Below are positions 33,547 through 40,173 of a stretch of DNA of 54,047 nt, one piece after another. The stretch lies in contig JAFZPY010000029.1 in assembly GCA_017552475.1 (NCBI GenBank), positions 1-54,047 of the forward strand. The letters are read 5' to 3'. The notes beneath the pieces are model-generated. The model saw nothing but the letters and a program-made list of their open reading frames with translations, made no database searches and was not told the origin of the DNA. Position numbers and translations under genes: made by a program. The stretch's first letter is position 1; every line of letters begins with the position of its first letter. Source of the DNA: Bacteroidales bacterium (GTDB lineage Bacteria > Bacteroidota > Bacteroidia > Bacteroidales > UBA932).

Positions 33547-33554
33547 CAAAGTTA
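33547..33554 (-). promoter_or_regulatory. -7 box of the rnr promoter
   Basis: TAACTTTG on the - strand is a perfect -7 element 24 nt upstream of the ATG at 33522. No clear -33 TTTG is seen; that region lies at the recO 3' end. It supports translation starting at 33522 rather than 33424. Confidence 0.6.
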
Positions 33555-33559
33555 GCAAT

Positions 33560-34210
33560 TTACTGATAAAGCTCGTGCAGGACTTTGAGTGATTGGATAT
33601 TGATTGCCGATTCGGTATGGTGCTCAAGATACCGTATCAGGTCCGAGGCGATGGCTCCCCGGTCTTCGCCTGAGAGAGGAATGAGCATTGATTCGGGGAA
33701 TGGCGATTGGACAAAGGCCTTGAGGACCATTGTGTGCCTGCCGCTCTCCGCGAATGGCAGTATGTCGTCGAATGTGGGCCTGAAGCCGAGGGCTGCGGCC
33801 AGATCGAGAAGGAAGCGGATGTGGAAGTTGGAATAATCACTTTGCATTCCTTCAAGTGTGAGGATGGAGCTGACGCACCATTCATACAGGCCTTCTTCGC
33901 GGGCTCCGTCTTTTACGATGCGGTAGAGGACTTCGCTCATGAAGAGGGTCATGGTATTTTTGTATATGTCGCCCCGGATTTTGTAGAGAGGATGGGCTGA
34001 TGCTGCAGACCTGACGTTCCAAAGCTGTGTTTTCTGTCCTTCGGCCACATCGAGGTCGACGATGCTCAGGGGCATCAGGATGGAAGTCGGCGTCTTTTTA
34101 CCGGCCTTCATGATGAACCCGCGCCTTCCATATTCCCTCGTGAGGGTATGGATGACGATGTGGTTGTCGCCGTACTTTGTGTGGTTCAGGACCACGGCTT
34201 CGATAATCAT
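33560..34210 (-). CDS. recO: DNA repair protein RecO
   Basis: A 216-residue mediator that loads RecA in RecF-pathway recombinational repair. The N-terminal OB-fold is clear (MIIEAVVLNHTKYGDNHIVIHTLTREYGRRGFI), followed by a helical domain (about 85-216). It is slightly shorter than many RecO proteins, and no zinc-binding Cys cluster is seen. Its ATG shares a base with the rdgB stop codon (overlap at 34210), so the two are coupled. Confidence 0.9.
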   Translation of the reverse strand: MIIEAVVLNHTKYGDNHIVIHTLTREYGRRGFIMKAGKKTPTSILMPLSIVDLDVAEGQKTQLWNVRSAASAHPLYKIRGDIYKNTMTLFMSEVLYRIVKDGAREEGLYEWCVSSILTLEGMQSDYSNFHIRFLLDLAAALGFRPTFDDILPFAESGRHTMVLKAFVQSPFPESMLIPLSGEDRGAIASDLIRYLEHHTESAINIQSLKVLHELYQ

Positions 34211-34836
34211 TATTGGTGTCTGAGATAATCTGCAAGTGCACGCATCGCCTTTCCCCTGTGGGAGATGGCGTTTTTCATGGTGTCTCCGATCTCGGCTGCG
34301 GTGAGACCGCCTGTGCCGTCCGGGATGAACACCGGATCGTAGCCGAATCCGCCTGCACCGCTTTTGCTGAGGGCGATGTTGCCTTCCATCACTCCGTCGA
34401 AGAAGTGGGAGACTCCGTCCAGAATCAGCGCTACGCTGGTGCGGAAGCGGGCACGCCTGTTGGCATGAGGAGTGGGTATGCCGAGTTCACGCATGATGGA
34501 GGCTTCGCAAATGCGGCGGTCCATCTCGCGAAGGAGTTTGTCCATGTTGGCCTGAGGATTCTTGTCTTCGCCGGCGTATCGTGCCGTGTACACCCCCGGA
34601 GCACCTCCGAGAATTTCTACCTCCAAACCTGTGTCGTCGGCGAAACAACTGCATTCTGTCTTGTCCCAGATATGCTTGGCCTTTTCGAATGAATTGGCCC
34701 TGAGAGTTTTGCCATTTTCCGGGATATCTTCCGTGATTCCCATGGCTGCGGGGGTAACGAGCTCAAATCCCTCGCCCAGAATTTCTGATGCTTCATGCAG
34801 TTTTCCGCTATTGCCCGTTGCAAATACAATCTTCAT
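34210..34836 (-). CDS. rdgB: XTP/dITP diphosphatase (RdgB/HAM1)
   Basis: House-cleaning pyrophosphatase that removes deaminated purine nucleotides (dITP, XTP). The 208-residue protein has the family's N-terminal loop FATGNSGKLHEASEIL, the central FADDTGLEVEILGGAPGVYTAR (general base and metal ligands) and the C-terminal GGFGYDPVFIPDG...ISHRGKAM signature. First gene of the rdgB-recO pair, with its own strong promoter. Confidence 0.96.
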   Translation of the reverse strand: MKIVFATGNSGKLHEASEILGEGFELVTPAAMGITEDIPENGKTLRANSFEKAKHIWDKTECSCFADDTGLEVEILGGAPGVYTARYAGEDKNPQANMDKLLREMDRRICEASIMRELGIPTPHANRRARFRTSVALILDGVSHFFDGVMEGNIALSKSGAGGFGYDPVFIPDGTGGLTAAEIGDTMKNAISHRGKAMRALADYLRHQ

Positions 34837-34867
34837 AACTGCTTTCTTATTACCTATTTTATCGGTG

Positions 34868-34899
34868 CAAAGTTAGTAATATTCTTTAAAATGCACAAA
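34868..34899 (-). promoter_or_regulatory. Promoter of rdgB-recO
   Basis: TTTG (34896-34899), 20 nt, TAACTTTG (34868-34875) on the - strand: both boxes perfect, 31 nt upstream of the rdgB ATG. Confidence 0.85.
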
Positions 34900-34912
34900 T
34901 TTTGGCACGTCG

Positions 34913-34943
34913 ATTGCGCGAAGCTCTTTTTTTAGTAAATTTG
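34913..34943 (+). promoter_or_regulatory. Promoter of the S41 protease gene
   Basis: ATTG (34913-34916), 19 nt, TAAATTTG (34936-34943). The box ends only 16 nt before the ATG, so the leader is very short. It diverges back to back from the rdgB promoter. Confidence 0.7.
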
Positions 34944-34959
34944 GCATTCCGCAAAAGAT

Positions 34960-36597
34960 ATGAACATGAAAAGATATATAATCCCCGTAGTATTCTTCCT
35001 CGCAGTCGCAACGGCTCAGGCGCAGACATCCCAAAGTTTCACCGTAGGCAAGTGGATCGAAGTCCACAACGCGGTCCTCAAAGAACTCAGCCGTTCATAC
35101 GTCGATTCACTCCCTGTGGACCGTATGGAACGCGCCGGCATCGATGCCATGCTCTCCAGCCTTGACCCCTACACCGTCTACGTCCCCGAAGAAGAACAGG
35201 AAAACTTCACCATGATGATAGGTAAATCCTATGGAGGTATAGGGGCGATCATCTATAAGCCTGATGTACAGGGCAATGTAATCATCAACGAGCCCTATGC
35301 CGACTCTCCGGCAGCCCGTAATGGCCTCCGATGCGGCGATGAAATCATCACCATCGACGGTGAATCCACCCACGGACTCACCAGCCAGCAGGCCAGCGAC
35401 AAGATGAAAGGCAAACCCGGCACCACGGTCGTTTTCAAAGTCAAAAAACTCCGTGCCGGCGCCACCTGGGCTGCCGGTGACGTCATCGAGGTCCCCGTCG
35501 TACGTGAACGCATCCACCTTCCCGACGTTGAATACTACGGCATGCTCAACGACACTACGGGCTATATCTACCAAAGCGGCTTCACTGAAGGAGTTGCCGA
35601 AGCTGTCAAAAATGCCGTCCTTTCACTCAAGGCCCAGGGCATGCGCCGTCTCGTCCTCGACCTCCGCGGCAACGGCGGCGGCATCATGCAGGAAGCTGTC
35701 AGCATCGTAGGCCTTTTTGTCCCCAGAGGCTCCCTCGTCGTCTCCTCCAAGGGCCTGGATGCCAGATCCAATGAAGAATACCGCACTACCCGCGAGCCCG
35801 TCGATACTTCCATTCCCATCATTGTAATGGTTGACTCCGGCTCCGCTTCTGCCTCCGAAATCGTCTCCGGCGCCCTTCAGGACCTTGACCGCGCCACCAT
35901 CATCGGCGGCAAGACCTACGGCAAAGGCCTCATCCAGAGCGTGCGCCCCCTTCCATACGATGGCCAGCTCAAAGTCACCACGGGCAAATACTACACCCCC
36001 AGCGGTCGCTGCGTACAGGCAATAGATTACGCTTCGCGCAATGATGACGGCTCCGTCGGGCACATCCCAGACTCGCTCACGCGCGAATTCAAGACGGCGC
36101 GCGGCAGGACGGTGCGCGACGGCGGCGGCGTGACTCCCGACCACATCGTTCCGGCCCACAATTATTCACGCATCACTTATTCTCTCGTATACAGCGGCAT
36201 AATTGAGCAATATGCCCTCGAATATGTTCGCAAACATGAATCAATCCCGGCCGTTGAGGATTTTCGGCTGTCGGATGCTGAATATGAAGACTTTATCAGC
36301 TTCGCCCGCGGCAAGGAATTCGATTCGCGTTCCAGTGCCAAGGCCCTTTTCGATGAAATGAAGAAATCTCTCGACCGCGACGGCCTCACCGAGACCGCAT
36401 CCGCGGAACTCGATGCTCTTGATAAAGTCATCAATATTGACAAAGAGACCTTCCTCCGACTGAAAAAATCGGAGATTGTACAGTTTATCGAGGAAGAAAT
36501 CGTAGTCCGCTACTATTTCCAGGCCGCCGGTATTCGCATTCGCCTGCGCTACGACGACCAGCTCCGTGAGGCGCACACACTGCCGTCGGCAGTGTAG
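34960..36597 (+). CDS. S41 family C-terminal processing protease with PDZ domain
   Basis: A 545-residue exported serine protease of the CtpA/Prc type. A signal peptide (MKRYIIPVVFFLAVATAQA) starts at the first or third codon. A PDZ domain spans about 85-185 (YGGIGAIIY...NGLRCGDEIITIDG), then the S41 core. The likely catalytic dyad is Ser297 in GSASASE and Lys322 in TYGKG, 25 residues apart as in Prc. A helical C-terminal region (about 400-545) completes it. It acts in the periplasm on the C-termini of envelope proteins. It ends exactly where the convergent hydrolase gene ends, with no gap. Confidence 0.94.
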   Translation: MNMKRYIIPVVFFLAVATAQAQTSQSFTVGKWIEVHNAVLKELSRSYVDSLPVDRMERAGIDAMLSSLDPYTVYVPEEEQENFTMMIGKSYGGIGAIIYKPDVQGNVIINEPYADSPAARNGLRCGDEIITIDGESTHGLTSQQASDKMKGKPGTTVVFKVKKLRAGATWAAGDVIEVPVVRERIHLPDVEYYGMLNDTTGYIYQSGFTEGVAEAVKNAVLSLKAQGMRRLVLDLRGNGGGIMQEAVSIVGLFVPRGSLVVSSKGLDARSNEEYRTTREPVDTSIPIIVMVDSGSASASEIVSGALQDLDRATIIGGKTYGKGLIQSVRPLPYDGQLKVTTGKYYTPSGRCVQAIDYASRNDDGSVGHIPDSLTREFKTARGRTVRDGGGVTPDHIVPAHNYSRITYSLVYSGIIEQYALEYVRKHESIPAVEDFRLSDAEYEDFISFARGKEFDSRSSAKALFDEMKKSLDRDGLTETASAELDALDKVINIDKETFLRLKKSEIVQFIEEEIVVRYYFQAAGIRIRLRYDDQLREAHTLPSAV

Positions 36598-37299
36598 CTA
36601 TCGCTCCAGCCCCAGCGCGTCAAGATTGTCCCAGTCGCTTTCCGGTTCGTTGAACGGAATAAGAAAAGGATTGGCCGTGGCCTCGCGTCCGATGGTGGAT
36701 GAAGGACCATGCCCGGGGAAGAATGTGACATCTCCCGGCAGTCCCATCAATTTGTCCATTATGCTTTTTATCAACGAATCATAGTCGCCGCCCGGAAGGT
36801 CGGTGCGGCCGATGCTGCCCGCAAAGAGGGTGTCGCCGCAGAACAGCACGGCGTCGGCCTCGTCGTAGTAGCAGATGCCGCCGGGGGTATGCCCCGGGGT
36901 ATGGATTGCCTTGAGGATGATTGAACCGATGCGGAAGGTGTCTCCTTCGTCGACATTGATATATTGGAAATCAAACCCATTGTCGCAGCGTATGCCGAAA
37001 GCTGCTGCGCTGGCGGGAGCGGCATCCACGAGAAAGGCATCGGCGCCGTTCATGTAGACGGGTATGCCGTAGTTGTCTGCAAGAGCCTGTACTCCGAAGA
37101 TGTGGTCAAAATGGCCGTGGGTGAGGAGAATGTATTCCGGAGACAAGCCACGCTCCTCGATAAAGGAACGAAGCCCGCCGAGTTCGCTGTCGTCGCAGCA
37201 GCCCGGATCGATGATGGCGCAGGCCTTGGTGGAATCATCCCATACGACGCAGCAACGTGTGCGCAGGGGGTTGAATGCGAAGTCGTGTATGCTTATCAT
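36598..37299 (-). CDS. Metallo-beta-lactamase-fold hydrolase (glyoxalase II-like)
   Basis: A 233-residue cytoplasmic MBL-fold hydrolase. The metal-binding motif THGHFDH (HxHxDH) lies near residue 60; further ligands are HTPGHTPGG, FCGDTLF and the C-terminal FPGHGPSS. It resembles YcbL/glyoxalase II-type thioester hydrolases of about this length. The physiological substrate cannot be told. Convergent with the S41 protease gene; stop codons abut. Confidence 0.88.
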   Translation of the reverse strand: MISIHDFAFNPLRTRCCVVWDDSTKACAIIDPGCCDDSELGGLRSFIEERGLSPEYILLTHGHFDHIFGVQALADNYGIPVYMNGADAFLVDAAPASAAAFGIRCDNGFDFQYINVDEGDTFRIGSIILKAIHTPGHTPGGICYYDEADAVLFCGDTLFAGSIGRTDLPGGDYDSLIKSIMDKLMGLPGDVTFFPGHGPSSTIGREATANPFLIPFNEPESDWDNLDALGLER

Positions 37300-37356
37300 A
37301 GTTATGCAAAAATAGCGAAAAAATAGCTATCTTCGCCGTGATAACAAACACCACCC

Positions 37357-38568
37357 ATGAACATATTCAAAAACTACGCATTTACCATAATTCTCCTCCT
37401 CGGAATCATCGTCGGGGGACTCTGCGGTGTCATCTTCGGAGAAAGCGCATCCGTCGTGAAGCCGATAGGCGACATATTTCTCAACCTGATGTTCGTCCTC
37501 ATCGTGCCGCTTGTATTCTTCAGCATGACCACCGCCATATATAATATGAAGAAATCCGGTATGGTGGGAAGGCTTCTTGGCGTCTCGATGCTCGTATTCC
37601 TGGTGACCTCTGTCATAAGTGGATTTATCACCGCGGGCTCGCTTGCCTTGTGGAACCCTCTTGCCGGCCTCGACAGAAGCAACATCATGGAGAGGCTCCC
37701 TGAACTTGTACCGGTATCCAACGGCTCTGTCGCCGATATAATTGTCTCCGCCTTCACAGTCCCTGACTTCCTTGACCTGTTCAACAAGTCCAACCTTCTC
37801 CCGATGATCGTCTTTTCCGTCATGCTTGGCTTTGCAATCGCCTCGGTCGGCAAGGCTGGAGAAAAGATTGCCTCCGCCCTCAGTGCCGGTATGGACATCA
37901 CCGTGCGCATGGTGCAGATGGTCATGATTATAGCCCCTCTGGGCCTCGGCTGCTACTTTGCAGATATAGTCGGCAAACTCGGAGGACGCATGATCGGAGG
38001 TTACCTTAATGTATTCATCCTGTTCCTTGTTCTCACGGCGTTGATATTTTTCATCGTCAATACATTATATGTATTATTCGCCGGCGGCCGCCAGGGGGTT
38101 CGTTCATTCTGGAGCAATATCATCCCTCCCGCTCTCACGGCCATGGCTACGACCTCCAGCGCAGCCTGCATACCTATTAATATAGAATCATCAAAAGCGA
38201 TGGGCGTCTCATCCCAGGTCGCTTCGACAGTCATTCCCCTCGGGACCAATCTTCACAAGGACGGCTCCGTGGTCAGCGGCGTCATCAAGGTCTTTTTCCT
38301 GTTTGCCTTATTTGGAATGAACGTCACCTCCGTCGGCCAGGTGCTTCTGATTATCGCAGTATCCATCCTTGTCTCCTCCGTCATCGGGGCCATTCCCACC
38401 GGCGGAATGACCGGCGAGCTTCTGATCTGCTCCATTTTCGGCTTCCCTCCTGAAATGGCGGCGGTGGTCATGATCATCAGTACCATCATCGATGTTCCCG
38501 CTACCCTTCTTAACTCTACGGGCAACATCGTCAGCTCTATCCTCGTCCAGAAATTTATTCCTCGATAG
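37357..38568 (+). CDS. Sodium:dicarboxylate/amino-acid symporter (DAACS family)
   Basis: A 403-residue inner-membrane carrier of the glutamate/dicarboxylate:cation symporter family, with about eight helices and two re-entrant loops. Family motifs are the serine-rich loop TTSSAACIP, NLHKDGS at the place of the NMDGT cation motif, and DVPATLLNSTGN near the C-terminus. The altered NMDGT motif (NLHKDG) suggests substrate or ion preferences different from the well-studied glutamate carriers. A monocistronic gene. The upstream TATCTTCG at about 37328-37335 is a weak -7 candidate. A terminator lies about 115 nt downstream. Confidence 0.92.
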   Translation: MNIFKNYAFTIILLLGIIVGGLCGVIFGESASVVKPIGDIFLNLMFVLIVPLVFFSMTTAIYNMKKSGMVGRLLGVSMLVFLVTSVISGFITAGSLALWNPLAGLDRSNIMERLPELVPVSNGSVADIIVSAFTVPDFLDLFNKSNLLPMIVFSVMLGFAIASVGKAGEKIASALSAGMDITVRMVQMVMIIAPLGLGCYFADIVGKLGGRMIGGYLNVFILFLVLTALIFFIVNTLYVLFAGGRQGVRSFWSNIIPPALTAMATTSSAACIPINIESSKAMGVSSQVASTVIPLGTNLHKDGSVVSGVIKVFFLFALFGMNVTSVGQVLLIIAVSILVSSVIGAIPTGGMTGELLICSIFGFPPEMAAVVMIISTIIDVPATLLNSTGNIVSSILVQKFIPR

Positions 38569-38674
38569 CTGCTTTTTTTTACAACTTTTAAAGTTTGGCA
38601 CAATATCTGATATTATTGGAGTCGTAGTCGAGATGATTACAGATTCTAAAGATTTAGTTGTGTTAATAGTTGGT

Positions 38675-39760
38675 TTACTTACAAGCCGGGCATCTGAGAC
38701 CCGGCTTTCTTTTTGCCGTCAGCTCACGTATTGATGAGAGTGCCACCTCTTTTCGCAGGCATTCCTCCTGTGGCCTCTCCGGAGGATTGATGCACTCCAC
38801 CTCCGCAAATCCGGCCTCCAGCAACGCCTCCCGGTCCTCCAGCTTACCGGCAATGAGCAACGTCGGCACTCCGGCCGTGCTGGCCCTTCTCATCACGACC
38901 CATGGAGCCTTCCCCATCAGCGTCTGCCTGTCCGAAGCACCCTCCCCGGTCACGACCAGATCCGCTCCTTTCAAATGTTCATCCCAGCCGGCAATATCCA
39001 ACAGAATCTCCGCGCCGCTCTTGCATTCAGCCCCCAGGAATTCCATCAGGGCATAACCAATTCCTCCGGCGGCTCCGGCTCCCGGCCTCATCGCGCAGTC
39101 GAAACCTCTCACGGCTGCATTCCTTGCCGCAAACTCCCTTGCCCTCCTGTCGAGCAGCTCTACGGCCTCCGCATCAGCTCCTTTCTGTGGCCCGAACACC
39201 TTCGCGGCCCCTTCAGGCCCGTAAAGCGGATTGCTCACATCTGAAGCAATGATGAATTTCACCCCTTCCGGGGCAATGACGCTGTCCGCATTGCCTCCGC
39301 ACCACCTGTCGGCGAGTGCCTGCACCATCCCGATACCCGCATCGCTCGTGGCGCTCCCTCCAAGTCCGATGACCACTTCTACACAACCCCTATCCACGGC
39401 ATCAGCCACAATCTCTCCCAGTCCGTAACTCGTCGCTGCCAGCACATTCCTCTCGCCCGGGGCAACAAGGCCCAGCCCGCATGCCCTTGCCGACTCGACA
39501 ACAGCAGTACTGCCAATAATTCCATACTCTGCCGCGACCTTCTTTCCTGCGGGCCCCGTTACTTCTAATCCAATCCTTTTGCCAATACCGCCCCGCGCGT
39601 TCTCAAATGCCTCCAGCCATCCCTCGCCGCCGTCACTTATGGTCAACACGTCCACCAGCGCGTCAGGGTCTGCCGAAATGAAACCATCTCTTGCCGCGCG
39701 GCCTGCTTCGCTGGAAGACAAGCAACCCTTGAAAGAATCAATTGCTATTAATATTCTCAT
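38675..39760 (-). CDS. Glycerate kinase (GlxK/GarK type)
   Basis: Phosphorylates glycerate to 2-phosphoglycerate. The 361-residue protein shows all class I glycerate kinase marks: RILIAIDSFKGCLSS at the start, TISDGGEGW, the glycine-rich LGGSATSDAGIGMVQAL, and ADLVVTGEGASDRQTLMGKAP. Its last ~15 codons (ending KPGLRCPACK) are an unusual tail encoded by the arms of a terminator hairpin serving the opposite strand. No glycerate-producing genes are nearby, though the neighbouring carboxylate-type symporter could supply substrate (speculative). Confidence 0.95.
   Translation of the reverse strand: MRILIAIDSFKGCLSSSEAGRAARDGFISADPDALVDVLTISDGGEGWLEAFENARGGIGKRIGLEVTGPAGKKVAAEYGIIGSTAVVESARACGLGLVAPGERNVLAATSYGLGEIVADAVDRGCVEVVIGLGGSATSDAGIGMVQALADRWCGGNADSVIAPEGVKFIIASDVSNPLYGPEGAAKVFGPQKGADAEAVELLDRRAREFAARNAAVRGFDCAMRPGAGAAGGIGYALMEFLGAECKSGAEILLDIAGWDEHLKGADLVVTGEGASDRQTLMGKAPWVVMRRASTAGVPTLLIAGKLEDREALLEAGFAEVECINPPERPQEECLRKEVALSSIRELTAKRKPGLRCPACK
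38683..38714 (+). terminator. Terminator for the symporter gene, inside the glycerate kinase 3' end
   Basis: AAGCCGGG / CCCGGCTT is a perfect 8-bp stem with a 9-nt loop, followed by TCTTTTT on the + strand. It lies within the coding end of the convergent glycerate kinase gene. Confidence 0.8.
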
Positions 39761-39868
39761 GAAATTGCGATATTACCTTTATAATTAACTAATATATGCT
39801 AAACTTAGTAATATTTTAAAGCATCTGAATTATTTAAAAACTTTTTTATTTAAAAAGTGTAAAAAAAA
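39761..39868. other. AT-rich intergenic region before the candidate ncRNA
   Basis: No gene is seen. The region is strongly A/T-rich, with A and T tracts just upstream of the promoter at 39869, like an UP-element. TAAGTTTA on the - strand near 39805-39812 is a weak -7 candidate for glycerate kinase. Confidence 0.5.
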
Positions 39869-39900
39869 TTTGCATGTGTTTAAAAAACGTATTATCTTTG
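39869..39900 (+). promoter_or_regulatory. Strong promoter of the candidate ncRNA
   Basis: TTTG (39869-39872), 20 nt, TATCTTTG (39893-39900): both boxes perfect, with an A-tract directly upstream. No coding gene follows on this strand before the terminator at 40170. Confidence 0.85.
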
Positions 39901-39905
39901 CAGTA

Positions 39906-40170
39906 GTTAAAAGTTAAAGCAGTTTTTCTATGATGTGTTTGCGAATAATAATGTCTATTCAACCCGGTCCCGGTGTCTCTGCGACCGGTATGCTTTCGTG
40001 TTTTTCTACAAGATCCTGTCTTATTTATTCATAATAACGATCATCAGACCTAGTGTTTTCTTTTCAAGTAAGTGTGTGTGTAAATCCGTCAAACACGTCG
40101 CTAACGAAAAAATCTGTTCTAACCTAATAACTATACTTCATCAGGGTCCCTATAACGGGACCCGTTTTTT
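39906..40170 (+). ncRNA. Candidate structured or regulatory RNA, about 265 nt
   Basis: Bounded by a perfect promoter and an intrinsic terminator, with no + strand gene following, this looks like a free-standing transcript. It has a 5' hairpin (CCGGT at 39970-39974 pairing with ACCGG at 39984-39988), a U-rich middle and the terminator stem. The longest open frame runs through the terminator into the next gene's antisense and is not credible. A 34-codon frame (about 39930-40034, MMCLRIIMSIQ...) exists but resembles nothing I know. I could not match it to tmRNA, RNase P, SRP or 6S RNA by eye. The 5' end is estimated from the -7 box. Confidence 0.6.
40144..40170 (+). terminator. Intrinsic terminator of the candidate ncRNA
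   Basis: GGGTCCC (40144-40150) and GGGACCC (40157-40163) form a perfect 7-bp stem with a TATAAC loop, followed by GTTTTTT. No U-run on the other strand, so it serves the + strand only. Confidence 0.88.
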
Positions 40171-40173
40171 GTG

